Below, piece by piece: positions 35,376-43,230 of a stretch of 64,000 nt of DNA. How positions within the stretch are numbered: position 1 is the stretch's first letter; the number at the start of each line of letters is the position of its first letter. The stretch is from Empedobacter stercoris. Lineage in GTDB: Bacteria > Bacteroidota > Bacteroidia > Flavobacteriales > Weeksellaceae. Position numbers and translations under genes: made by a program. The notes beneath the pieces are model-generated. The model did not search any database, had not been told where the DNA came from, and saw nothing but the letters and a program-made list of their open reading frames with translations. The stretch is taken from NCBI RefSeq assembly GCF_020281205.1, contig NZ_JACXZC010000005.1:1-64000 (forward strand). The letters are read 5' to 3'.

Positions 35376-35903
35376 TTATTTTGCTTTCAATTTTTCTAAG
35401 GTATTGTTATACCCTTCTTTCGCTTTTTCTCCAGCTTCTTTTGCTTCTGCTTTTACATCTTTTGCCGCTGCATTAATGTCTGCTTTAGCATCTTTCGCTG
35501 CAGTATTAATATCTTCTTTTGCTTTAGTTGCTTTTTCATCAACTTTATCTACTGCATTATTTACACCAGCTTTTACGTCTTGTGCAGCGTCTTTCACTGC
35601 TTCTTTAGTATTTTTCCAAGCTGTATTAGCATCATCATACGCTTTCTGAGCTGCTTCCTCTGCCGCTTTATCACCTTTAGCTTTCGCTTCCTCTAATTTA
35701 GCTTTCGCCTCATCCAATCTAGCTTTCGCTTCCGTTTCAGAAACTGTTGTAGTCGTTGTAGTTGTTTCCGTAATAATTGCAGTCGAGTCGTTTGCTAAAG
35801 AATCTACCGTAACATTAGTTTCAGTCGTTTTAGCTGTTTCTTGTTTACAAGATGTAGCAAAAGATAATGATGCGACTGCTACTAATACAAATAATTTTTT
35901 CAT
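35376..35903 (-). CDS. Helical, LEA-like low-complexity lipoprotein
   Basis: A 175-residue lipoprotein with lipobox SFATSC. After a Thr-rich linker (a run of Thr near residues 48-54) the rest is charged Ala/Lys/Glu/Asp sequence arranged in 11-residue-like helical periods (AKAKLEEAKAKGDKAAEEAA, DINTAAKDAKADINAAAKD), as in LEA-like and YtxH-type proteins. Such proteins are often linked with stress or osmoprotection of the envelope, which here is inference. Monocistronic with a strong terminator. Confidence 0.75.
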   Translation of the reverse strand: MKKLFVLVAVASLSFATSCKQETAKTTETNVTVDSLANDSTAIITETTTTTTTVSETEAKARLDEAKAKLEEAKAKGDKAAEEAAQKAYDDANTAWKNTKEAVKDAAQDVKAGVNNAVDKVDEKATKAKEDINTAAKDAKADINAAAKDVKAEAKEAGEKAKEGYNNTLEKLKAK

Positions 35904-36011
35904 AGTTGTTTATTTAATTGTTTTTTTAATAATGTAAAACCTAACAATTTTAATACCAATTTTATTTGAAATACAAGAGGTTTTACTATATAAACGAAAA
36001 AAATATTTTCA

Positions 36012-36839
36012 TTATTGTGTTTTTGAAGCTTTTAACATGCGATCATTTCCTGAAATATCTTTATAAATAGTTACAAATTCATAATTTTTTTCAAAAAGTT
36101 GTTTTGTTTCTTGTCCTAAATATTGATTAATTTCACAATAAATTGTTCCATTTTGATTCAGATGATTCTCTGCAAAAACAAGCACACGTTCATAAAAAAT
36201 AAGGGCATTTTCATTTTCGACAAAAAGAGCCAAATGAGGTTCGAAATTTAATACATTTTGATGCATTTCTTCTTTCTCTAAATTTCTGATATAAGGAGGA
36301 TTAGAAACAATAACATCAAATTTTTGATTTAACTGAATATCTTCGAGAAGATTTTGTTGATAAAAACCAATTTTAACATTCAAATTTTGGGCATTCGATT
36401 GAGCTACTTCTAAAGCTTTTTCAGAAATATCAATAGCCGAAACATTTGAGTTCGGAAATAATTTGGCCAAAGAAATAGGTATACAACCACTTCCAGTTCC
36501 TAAATCAATCAGTGATAATTCAGTTTCAGGATTATAATCATTTCGAATCAATTCGATTAATTCTTCCGTCTCTGGACGCGGAATTAATGTATTTTCATTG
36601 ACGATAAAAAAATCATTATAAAAGAAAGCTTTTCCTGTAATATGTTGTACGGGTTTTCCTTTTTTTAATTGCTTAATATCTGATGAAATTTCTGATGTAT
36701 AATCGATTTCATTAGAGGGAATAAATTGAATATCAAATTTATCTTCTAAATAAATTAAAAAAACACCTTCAATTTCATCTTGATCATAAATAGATTCTAA
36801 TTCTGAAATAAAAAGTTGCTTTAACTCAGCTAAAGTCAT
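36012..36839 (-). CDS. prmC: Peptide chain release factor N5-glutamine methyltransferase
   Basis: Methylates the Gln of the GGQ motif in RF1 and RF2 using S-adenosylmethionine. A helical N-terminal domain (1-90) that binds the release factor precedes the Rossmann methyltransferase; SLIDLGTGSGCIPISLA is the SAM site and VSNPPYI the catalytic NPPY motif. The 275-residue length is usual. No cotranscribed neighbour is visible. Confidence 0.94.
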   Translation of the reverse strand: MTLAELKQLFISELESIYDQDEIEGVFLIYLEDKFDIQFIPSNEIDYTSEISSDIKQLKKGKPVQHITGKAFFYNDFFIVNENTLIPRPETEELIELIRNDYNPETELSLIDLGTGSGCIPISLAKLFPNSNVSAIDISEKALEVAQSNAQNLNVKIGFYQQNLLEDIQLNQKFDVIVSNPPYIRNLEKEEMHQNVLNFEPHLALFVENENALIFYERVLVFAENHLNQNGTIYCEINQYLGQETKQLFEKNYEFVTIYKDISGNDRMLKASKTQ

Positions 36840-36982
36840 TCTATTAAATTTTTGTAAAGTTAAATTTTATTACGTGATAATGCACGATTGTTGTAAGACA
36901 AAACACAGCAATACAATGTATCTATTTAAAAATTAACAAATAAGTTGACAATAAAATCATACAACAGAAATCATTAAAAACT

Positions 36983-37015
36983 AAAAATGCTTCAAGAAAT
37001 CTTGAAGCATTTTTA
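36983..37015 (-). terminator. Terminator of the MHS transporter/porin operon
   Basis: AAAAATGCTTCAAG / CTTGAAGCATTTTT stem with an AAAT loop; ends 26 nt past the transporter stop. Confidence 0.85.
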
Positions 37016-37040
37016 GTTGTAATCAATGAATTATAAAGAA

Positions 37041-38423
37041 TTAATTATCTTCAGTCAAATCTGTTTTATATGTTTCTGGAATTGTGAAATAATTCACTAA
37101 AATCGCAATAAATATTAAAACTAAAGGATATACAAGACCAATATATGGTGACATTGCTGCCGAAACGATAATGGTACTTTTGATTAATTCCGTCACAAAG
37201 GTTGTTGCACCTCCAATAAATCCATTCCCCATATTTTGAGCAAATCCCATACTTGTATAGCGAATTTTAGTAGGGAAAATTTCTAACATAAATGCACCAA
37301 GTGGTCCGTATGTCGCTGCTCCAGCAATAGAAGTAATTAAACTTACTACAATAATCCCGACTACAGCTAAATTCGAAATATCATGAATTTCTTTTAATCC
37401 ATCTGGATTTCCTAATTGCATGTATAAAAAGAATGACAATGGAATCAAAATAAAACTACTAATCATTCCTCCTAACATAACAGGCTTACGACCAATTTTA
37501 TCACTCAACGCTCCGAACCATTGATAGAAAAATGAACTAAATAAAGTAGAACATAAAACTACGATTAGAACTGTTTCGTATGGTAAATTAACTGCTCTTT
37601 GTAAAAAGAATAATGTTACGAATAACGTTGTTTGCATAATTGTACTTTGTGCTGCATTTCCACCAAAAATAGCTTTTAGCATCAATTTTACGTTTCCTGG
37701 TGTTGTAAAAGCATCTTTAATTGGAGTCTTAGATGTTTTTCCTTCTTTTTTCAATTGCTCGAAAATTGGACTTTCATGTAAACGTTGACGAATAAAATAA
37801 CTTAAAATAACTAATATTCCACTAAATAAAAATGGAATTCTCCATCCGAAGCTGCTAAATGCTTCTTCTGATAAAACAGACTGAGTTAAGAAAACAACTG
37901 TTAAACATAACAATAATCCGATAGGAACTGTTGCTTGAATAAACCCTGTGTAAAACCCTCTTTTCTCTGCTGGAGCATGCTCAGCCACATAAATTACCGC
38001 ACCTGCATATTCTCCACTAATTGCAAGTCCTTGCATGATGCGGCAAACCAATAATAAAACTGGAGCTAACCAACCAACATCCTCAAAAGTTGGAATACAA
38101 CCTATTAAAAATGTAGCTGCTCCCATCATAATTAAAGAAACTAGGAATGAATATTTTCTACCAATACGATCACCAATACTTCCAAAAATTAAAGATCCAA
38201 TTGGTCTAAACATAAAAGACGAAACAACAACTGCAAGTGTTTCTAAGAAATGTGACGAACCGTCATTCGGAAATAATTGTGTCGAAAGTACACTTGCTAA
38301 GATGATTGCTAAGAACATATCGTACCATTCAATCAATGTTCCGACTGATGATGCTAAAATAATTTGGAAAATATTATCCTTCTTCGCTTCTGTTTGCGAA
38401 GTATTTAAAGTGCTTGTACTCAT
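37041..38423 (-). CDS. MFS transporter, metabolite:H+ symporter (MHS) type
   Basis: A 460-residue inner-membrane symporter with twelve transmembrane segments. The loop 2-3 signature IGDRIGRKYSFLVSL, the RIMQGLAISGEYAGAVIYVAEHAPAEKRGFYTG stretch (abbreviated here to its start, RIMQGLAISGEYAG), and the second-half loop LSDKIGRKPVMLGG are those of the ProP/KgtP/ShiA branch, which carries compatible solutes and organic acids. It follows a porin gene by 14 nt in one operon, suggesting uptake of the same small organic anion across both membranes. Confidence 0.87.
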   Translation of the reverse strand: MSTSTLNTSQTEAKKDNIFQIILASSVGTLIEWYDMFLAIILASVLSTQLFPNDGSSHFLETLAVVVSSFMFRPIGSLIFGSIGDRIGRKYSFLVSLIMMGAATFLIGCIPTFEDVGWLAPVLLLVCRIMQGLAISGEYAGAVIYVAEHAPAEKRGFYTGFIQATVPIGLLLCLTVVFLTQSVLSEEAFSSFGWRIPFLFSGILVILSYFIRQRLHESPIFEQLKKEGKTSKTPIKDAFTTPGNVKLMLKAIFGGNAAQSTIMQTTLFVTLFFLQRAVNLPYETVLIVVLCSTLFSSFFYQWFGALSDKIGRKPVMLGGMISSFILIPLSFFLYMQLGNPDGLKEIHDISNLAVVGIIVVSLITSIAGAATYGPLGAFMLEIFPTKIRYTSMGFAQNMGNGFIGGATTFVTELIKSTIIVSAAMSPYIGLVYPLVLIFIAILVNYFTIPETYKTDLTEDN

Positions 38424-38437
38424 TTTTTGTGTGATTT

Positions 38438-39760
38438 TTAGAAGTTAAATAATGTCGTTAATTGAAATCTGTTGTTATTTGCTAAATATTTATTCTCAGT
38501 TCCTGTTCCTTTTATGGTCGCATCAGCCCATTGAGCCGTACTACGATCATACTCTAATCTAAATTTTAATGCTTTGCTTAATGTAAAATCTAAACGAGGA
38601 ACTACTTTATACAAATAATTAACTGTTCGTGTTCCTGGAGTAGCAGAAATAGCTCCCCAATTGGTTGTTACACCATAAGAAGTTGCACTTGCATCTTCTA
38701 CTGGATTTTTAACTCCATTATTTCTGACATATCCTGCAAATAATCCGAACGAAAACTTACCTGTGGAATTTTGTTGCAAATCAATCCACATACTGTGTGT
38801 ATTCATCGGTTTATATGTTTCAACTTCTAAAGGACTTTTTTGATACCCTACAATTCCTCCTAATTGCACAAATGATGATGCGTCTTGCATCAAATATCCT
38901 GCAACAGTGACTTGAAGCGGTTTTGTATTTAATTTTGAGTAAGCCATGAACGAAACATTTTCTACTCGTTCACTTGATTTTATCGGTGGATTACCCGAAG
39001 ATAGTTTTGGTTTTAAATTCTCATACTGAGCACCTACTCCTCCTGTAAAAACTGGAGATTTATACTGCAATTGTAAATGAGCAGCTGGCATTCCACTGTT
39101 TCTAAAAGGTTCTGTGTTGGGTGTAAAATCGCGTTGAGAATGTAAAGCAGCGATCACTTTAAATTTATCTGTTAACTTATGCGTTAATCGCACTTGTGGA
39201 TTTCTATTCAATGCATAAACAGGAGCGCCAGTTCCATAATTAGCAACATTTGGCAAAGCTTCTAAAACAACAAACGGATGCCAATATTGACCAATCCCTA
39301 ATTGCGTTTTCTCCCAATCTAACATCACGTAGGCGTGGCGTAAACGAAATTCATTAATTCCTCCTTCTGTTGCTCCAAAAAATTCTCCTTCTAAAATACC
39401 CGAAGTTTTAGCACCAAGTAGTTCTGGTCCTTTTAAATTAACACCCGCTCTCGAAACAATTGATAGCATATGAAATTTTGATGCATCATTGATATCAGCA
39501 CCATTCACATCTAATAATCGATCTTTTGGATAAAGAGGAACCAAGACCTCTCCTGCTCCGATCATTTGACGTGTATCCATAAAAATATCATTCCTGATAA
39601 ATCCATAAAATTGAACATCAACTTTATCTTTGTTTTCTTGGGGTTGTATTACCTCAACTTTTTCTACAACTATAGTGTCATTTATACGCTGTTGAGCAAC
39701 GACATAGGAATAGCAGCAAAACAAGGCAATGGAAGCCAATTTTGTTAAATTTTTACTCAT
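38438..39760 (-). CDS. Outer-membrane porin, DcaP-like
   Basis: A 440-residue outer-membrane protein with signal peptide MSKNLTKLASIALFCCYSYV and cleavage near VVAQ. A short periplasmic linker (residues 23-45) leads into DVQFYGFIRNDIFMDTRQ and a beta-barrel with LRHAYVMLDWEKTQLGIGQ and a terminal FQLTTLFNF strand. The pattern resembles DcaP-type trimeric porins, which take up dicarboxylates and small peptides. It precedes the MHS transporter by 14 nt. Substrate assignment is inference from that partner. Confidence 0.78.
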   Translation of the reverse strand: MSKNLTKLASIALFCCYSYVVAQQRINDTIVVEKVEVIQPQENKDKVDVQFYGFIRNDIFMDTRQMIGAGEVLVPLYPKDRLLDVNGADINDASKFHMLSIVSRAGVNLKGPELLGAKTSGILEGEFFGATEGGINEFRLRHAYVMLDWEKTQLGIGQYWHPFVVLEALPNVANYGTGAPVYALNRNPQVRLTHKLTDKFKVIAALHSQRDFTPNTEPFRNSGMPAAHLQLQYKSPVFTGGVGAQYENLKPKLSSGNPPIKSSERVENVSFMAYSKLNTKPLQVTVAGYLMQDASSFVQLGGIVGYQKSPLEVETYKPMNTHSMWIDLQQNSTGKFSFGLFAGYVRNNGVKNPVEDASATSYGVTTNWGAISATPGTRTVNYLYKVVPRLDFTLSKALKFRLEYDRSTAQWADATIKGTGTENKYLANNNRFQLTTLFNF

Positions 39761-39996
39761 TTTTTTGTGATAATTTGAGCTACTAAAATAACAAAAAGAA
39801 AAAAACTAACAAATGTTCGTTATTCATTTTTGAATAAAAGTTATTAACATTATCAAATTGACGATTTTCAAATAGTTTTTTTGAGAATTAGGTATTTTTG
39901 AAAATAAATTAGAAAGAATTTTTACGAAAATCACATTTTAAATAGTGTATTAATTACACCTTTGCTGAAATTCTACTTCAAGATTTTTATAAAAAT

Positions 39997-40047
39997 CGAG
40001 AGAAGAATAGGTATTTCAACAAATGAGGAGAAATTTTTCTTCTCTCG
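39997..40047. repeat. 11-bp perfect inverted repeat with 29-nt loop
   Basis: CGAGAGAAGAA (39997-40007) and TTCTTCTCTCG (40037-40047) pair perfectly and are GC-richer than their surroundings. A T-rich segment follows on the plus strand. It could be an RNA hairpin or a protein-binding dyad. Confidence 0.6.
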
Positions 40048-40150
40048 TAGTTTTAGTTTTAAAATGTATGCAAATTTATTAAATAGAGAATATTGTACAC
40101 TAAAACCAATAATAAGCTTATGTTAAATCATAAACAAAAGTTTATTTGTT

Positions 40151-40200
40151 AATTTTATTCAAAGTAACTTAACTTAAACATAACTTTTTTGAATAAAATT
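40151..40200. repeat. 13-bp perfect inverted repeat with 24-nt loop
   Basis: AATTTTATTCAAA (40151-40163) and TTTGAATAAAATT (40188-40200). The arms are AT-rich, which favours a DNA-binding dyad over a strong terminator. It lies about 120 nt upstream of the acetyltransferase promoter box. Confidence 0.6.
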
Positions 40201-40319
40201 TCATTCTGATTTATTAAATCATATAATTATTTATCAAATTCGGAATTAGAAGGTAAACGATTATTCGGTTGAGGTGAATTTTTTAAGATTTTTTTTAGAA
40301 ATTTATTAAATGTTGGGGC

Positions 40320-40327
40320 TATTTTTG
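40320..40327 (+). promoter_or_regulatory. Candidate -7 box (TATTTTTG) of the acetyltransferase gene
   Basis: TAnnTTTG 11 nt before ATG 40339. It excludes the TTG at 40330 as start, because transcription would begin after it. Confidence 0.45.
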
Positions 40328-40338
40328 CTTTGCAAATT

Positions 40339-41184
40339 ATGACTATGCAAACAAACATTAAAATACATTCATTAGCTCATGTAGATTTGGAAGAATTATC
40401 TGCTTTGTACAATCTTTCTTATCAAAATTACTACATTTCTATTCATCTTTCTTTAGATCAATTTAAAGGAAAGTTAAAAATGGAAGATATCAATCTTGAT
40501 TATTCTATTGGTGCAAGTATTGATGGAAAATTAGTTGGGTTTTTACTTTATGGCATACGAAATAATGCCGGTATAAAAACAGCTTATATTGGAGGAACGG
40601 GAGTTTGCCCTACACACAGAGGCAAAAAAATCACCCAACAAATGCTTGATTTTAGTTTTCCGAAATTAAAAGAATCTCATGTTAAAAACATTTTTTTAGA
40701 AGTAAATACTAAAAATGATTTTGCAATAAACGCTTACGAAGCTTGTGGTTTTAAAAAAACAAGAACATTAAATAGTTACAAAGGAATTCCAATTCTTGTC
40801 GTAAATCCTTTACATGAAATTGTTGATTTTGAAGATTTAAATCTGATAACAGGAGAAAATTTTTGGGATATAAAACCAACATGGAAAAACGATATTCAAA
40901 GTGTAAAAAATATCATTGATAATTGCCAAATAAACGGAATTTACGAAGACGGGATTTTAGTTGCTTACAAAATCATCAATAAAAATAATACACGTATTTA
41001 TCAATTTGGTGTACATCACGATTATAGAAATCGTTACTTGGCTTCTATTCTATTCAGCGATTTGAAAAATAAAGAAATCAAAATGATAAATGTTGACGAA
41101 AGAGAAACCTCAACAAACGATTTCATACAATCATTGGGATTAAAATTGTATGATAAACAATACGAAATGAAAAAAGAATTATAA
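40339..41184 (+). CDS. GNAT acetyltransferase with two acetyltransferase-like halves
   Basis: About 282 residues. The N-terminal half (residues 5-160) is a complete GNAT domain: TGVCPTHRGKKITQQMLD is the acetyl-CoA site and NDFAINAYEACGFKKTRTL is motif B. The second half (about 170-280) has a degenerate GNAT-like pattern (FGVHHDYRNRYLASILF, INVDERETSTNDFIQSLG), so it is probably a tandem GNAT. Starts at ATG 40339 or 40345 are both possible; the predicted transcription start excludes the upstream TTG. Acceptor unknown. Confidence 0.8.
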   Translation: MTMQTNIKIHSLAHVDLEELSALYNLSYQNYYISIHLSLDQFKGKLKMEDINLDYSIGASIDGKLVGFLLYGIRNNAGIKTAYIGGTGVCPTHRGKKITQQMLDFSFPKLKESHVKNIFLEVNTKNDFAINAYEACGFKKTRTLNSYKGIPILVVNPLHEIVDFEDLNLITGENFWDIKPTWKNDIQSVKNIIDNCQINGIYEDGILVAYKIINKNNTRIYQFGVHHDYRNRYLASILFSDLKNKEIKMINVDERETSTNDFIQSLGLKLYDKQYEMKKEL

Positions 41185-41185
41185 T

Positions 41186-41214
41186 ATAAAAGCCTCTAAA
41201 ATAGAGGCTTTTGT
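41186..41214. terminator. Bidirectional terminator between acetyltransferase and tyrS
   Basis: AAAAGCCTCTA / TAGAGGCTTTT stem between two convergent genes. Confidence 0.85.
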
Positions 41215-41226
41215 TATAAATGAAAT

Positions 41227-42429
41227 TTATTTTAATTCGAAAAAATCTCGTTTTCCTATTTTGATTTTAGTTTCCTTTTCGACTAAAAAATCAGCCAAAG
41301 GATCTGTACTTTTTTCACCATTAATTTGCACCGCACCACTTTCTATCAAACGTCTAACAGCCGTTTTTGATAAATCATTTTTTAATTGATGACAAACCTC
41401 TAATACAGAAATTTTTTCAGTTGTGATTTGCAATGAATCTATTTCAACTGGTTCAAACACTCTATTGTCGTCATTCCTTTTTTGAAATTGATTGTTAAAA
41501 AATGCTTCAGCAGCTTCAGCATCTTTTTCTGAATGATATTGCGTAATGATATTTTTAGCAACTATTTTTTTGATTAACATAGGATTATCCGAGTTTAATC
41601 GTTCATTCAAATTTGCTTTTTCTTCAATTGAAAAATCTGTTGCTAATGCAATGTATTCTTCCAATAAATCGTCAGGAATAGACATTGTTTTTCCAAACAT
41701 TTCGTTTGGTTCATCTGTCAATCCGATAATATTATTCAACGATTTACTCATTTTTTCTTTTCCATCTGTTCCTCTTAAAAGTGGCATACACAATACAATT
41801 TGTGCAGCATCGCCATTCGTTTCTTGTAACTGACGTCCCATCGTACAATTGAATAATTGATCTGTACCTCCCATTTCGATATCAGCATTTATTTGAACTG
41901 AGTCATAAGCTTGTAAAATAGGATAAACCAACTCGTGCATCGCAATTGGTGTATTCTCTGTAAATCGTTTGTTAAAATCATTTCGATGCATTAATTGTGC
42001 AACCGTTACTTTTGACAACAATTGAATTACGTCCGAAAAAGGTAAATGATCTAACCAATCCGAATTAAAGACAATTTCTGCTTTATCAACATTAATTATT
42101 TTTGATAATTGATTGATATAAGTTTCAGCATTTTTCTGAACTTGGTCTGCATTTAATGGTTGACGACTTTTGTTTTTTCCTGTTGGATCACCGATTTGAG
42201 CTGTAAAACTACCTACTAAAATAACAATTTGATGCCCTAAATCTTGAAACTCTTTTAATTTTTTTAAAACTACTGCATGACCCAAATGTAGATCTGGTGC
42301 AGTTGGATCAAATCCTAATTTAATTCGTAGAGAACGATTTTCTTTTTCAGCTAATTTTAATTTTTCTTCTAATCCATTCTCAGGTAAAAAAATGGCTACA
42401 TTTTCTTTTAAACTTTTTAAACTTTCCAT
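41227..42429 (-). CDS. tyrS: Tyrosyl-tRNA synthetase
   Basis: Charges tRNA-Tyr with tyrosine. This is the bacterial type with KLGFDPTAPDLHLGHAVVL (HIGH motif HLGH at residues 48-51) and KEKMSKSLNN (KMSKS loop), and a C-terminal S4 RNA-binding domain (KTAVRRLIESGAVQING). The length is 400 residues from ATG 42429 (MESLKSLKEN). The longer open frame to 42501 runs through a terminator hairpin and begins exactly at the stop of a leader ORF, so it is not the start. The gene appears controlled by an upstream attenuator. Confidence 0.95.
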   Translation of the reverse strand: MESLKSLKENVAIFLPENGLEEKLKLAEKENRSLRIKLGFDPTAPDLHLGHAVVLKKLKEFQDLGHQIVILVGSFTAQIGDPTGKNKSRQPLNADQVQKNAETYINQLSKIINVDKAEIVFNSDWLDHLPFSDVIQLLSKVTVAQLMHRNDFNKRFTENTPIAMHELVYPILQAYDSVQINADIEMGGTDQLFNCTMGRQLQETNGDAAQIVLCMPLLRGTDGKEKMSKSLNNIIGLTDEPNEMFGKTMSIPDDLLEEYIALATDFSIEEKANLNERLNSDNPMLIKKIVAKNIITQYHSEKDAEAAEAFFNNQFQKRNDDNRVFEPVEIDSLQITTEKISVLEVCHQLKNDLSKTAVRRLIESGAVQINGEKSTDPLADFLVEKETKIKIGKRDFFELK

Positions 42430-42440
42430 ATGATTGAAAA

Positions 42441-42470
42441 TAAAAAAGCCCGAGCAAAACTGCTCGGGCT
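42441..42470 (-). terminator. Attenuator terminator in the tyrS leader
   Basis: On the minus strand AGCCCGAGCA (42470-42461) and TGCTCGGGCT (42456-42447) form a perfect 10-bp stem with a GTTT loop, followed by six T, ending 12 nt before the tyrS ATG. No other minus-strand gene lies upstream (ybaK is divergent), so it can only act on tyrS mRNA. Confidence 0.9.
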
Positions 42471-42500
42471 TGTAGATTATGATTAAATTTTTGACGTACA

Positions 42501-42599
42501 AAATTAATACGAAGTATACACATAGCCTACCCGAGCAAATATTGTACGATAATAAGTGCTAAAGAAAGGTAAACGTAATATATGTTGTAAAAACTTCAT
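42501..42599 (-). CDS. Leader peptide of tyrS (32 codons, five Tyr)
   Basis: From ATG 42599 to TAA at 42503-42501. Tyr occurs at positions 16, 17, 26, 28 and 32, all as TAT, the last directly before the stop. The first half is hydrophobic and basic (MKFLQHILRLPFF). The ATG is 8 nt downstream of the TACCTTTG box, so the mRNA is almost leaderless. No other function is suggested by the sequence; the value lies in its position over the antiterminator segment. Known leader peptides of pheST, trp and his operons have the same plan. Confidence 0.7.
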
Positions 42600-42607
42600 A
42601 AGTGGTA

Positions 42608-42635
42608 CAAAGGTAGCAATAGTTTTTTAGTTTAA
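42608..42635 (-). promoter_or_regulatory. Promoter of the tyrS leader
   Basis: TTA (42635-42633), 17 nt, TACCTTTG (42615-42608) on the minus strand. The -7 box matches TAnnTTTG; transcription would begin close to 42602. Confidence 0.6.
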
Positions 42636-42701
42636 GGATTTTCTTTCAAAATTTTGTCGTAATCTTCAATTCATAAATAGTCAAAAAATAGTTTTTCGTT
42701 T

Positions 42702-42709
42702 TAACTTTG
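42702..42709 (+). promoter_or_regulatory. Candidate -7 box (TAACTTTG) of ybaK
   Basis: Perfect TAnnTTTG 16 nt before the ATG at 42726; no TTG partner at normal spacing. Confidence 0.45.
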
Positions 42710-42725
42710 TCTAAATTTAGTTAGA

Positions 42726-43217
42726 ATGAGTAATAAATCTGCAAAAACAAATGCAGTCCGATTATTGGACACACAAAATGTTTCGTATACATTACGCGAA
42801 TATGAAGTCGATGAAGAACATATAGATGCTTTGCATGTGGCAAAATCTTTGGGTGTAAATCCTGAAGGCATTTATAAAACGTTGGTTTTGAAAGGAAATA
42901 TAGCACCTTATCTTGTTGCGGTAATACCCGCGAATACGCATCTTGATATGAAAAAGTTTGCCAAAGTTTCTGGAAATAAAAATTGCGAGATGCTTCCTTT
43001 GAAAGATTTATTAAAAGTTACAGGATATATTCGTGGTGGTTGTTCACCTATTGGAATGAAAAAACAATTTCCTACCTACATTGAGGAATTAGCACTTATA
43101 CAAGATCAGATTTGTATTAGCTCAGGAAAAAAAGGGTTGCAAATTTTACTAAATGCAGAAGATTTAGGAAATATAATCGATGCTAAATTTGAAGATATTA
43201 CTCAATTCGACATCTAA
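42726..43217 (+). CDS. ybaK: YbaK-type Cys-tRNA(Pro)/Cys-tRNA(Cys) deacylase
   Basis: Trans-editing enzyme that hydrolyses Cys mischarged onto tRNA-Pro. The 163 residues contain EDEEHIDALHVAKSLG-like recognition sequence near residue 30, IYKTLVLKG with the conserved Lys, VIPANTHLDMKKFAK and GYIRGGCSPIGMKK, which is the YbaK/EbsC core. It is divergent from tyrS; both gene products act on aminoacyl-tRNA, though control signals differ. It ends 13 nt before a convergent gene. Confidence 0.92.
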   Translation: MSNKSAKTNAVRLLDTQNVSYTLREYEVDEEHIDALHVAKSLGVNPEGIYKTLVLKGNIAPYLVAVIPANTHLDMKKFAKVSGNKNCEMLPLKDLLKVTGYIRGGCSPIGMKKQFPTYIEELALIQDQICISSGKKGLQILLNAEDLGNIIDAKFEDITQFDI

Positions 43218-43230
43218 TTTTCTCAGCTTA

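Larger units (their letters stand above)
39761..40338. other. Long AT-rich spacer with two large inverted repeats
   Basis: No reading frame of note is present. The stretch lies between divergent units, the porin operon (leftward) and an acetyltransferase gene (rightward). Visible elements are the perfect inverted repeats at 39997-40047 and 40151-40200 and a -7 box at 40320. I see no tRNA or riboswitch fold that I recognise. Confidence 0.7.
42441..42615 (-). promoter_or_regulatory. Candidate ribosome-mediated attenuator controlling tyrS
   Basis: In transcription order: -7 box, 32-codon leader ORF rich in Tyr codons, antiterminator segment TTTGCTCGGG (42539-42530, codons 21-24 of the leader), and the terminator. 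The antiterminator segment equals the 3' arm of the terminator, so it can pair with the 5' arm CCCGAGCA instead. A ribosome stalled at Tyr16/Tyr17 would leave that segment free, about 12 nt beyond the stalled codon, and allow read-through into tyrS. A ribosome that reads on would cover it and let the terminator form. Confidence 0.75.

Noticed and set aside
35404-35649. Opposite-strand ORF over the helical lipoprotein gene
   Set aside because: It is a by-product of the repetitive Ala/Lys/Glu codons of the real gene and has no promoter or homologous features.
42429-42501. Extended N-terminus of TyrRS from 42501
   Set aside because: The extension reads through the terminator hairpin, begins at the leader stop codon and has no family counterpart.
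42429-42615. T-box riboswitch upstream of tyrS
   Set aside because: I see no T-box consensus or specifier stem; the leader ORF and competing arms explain the region better.
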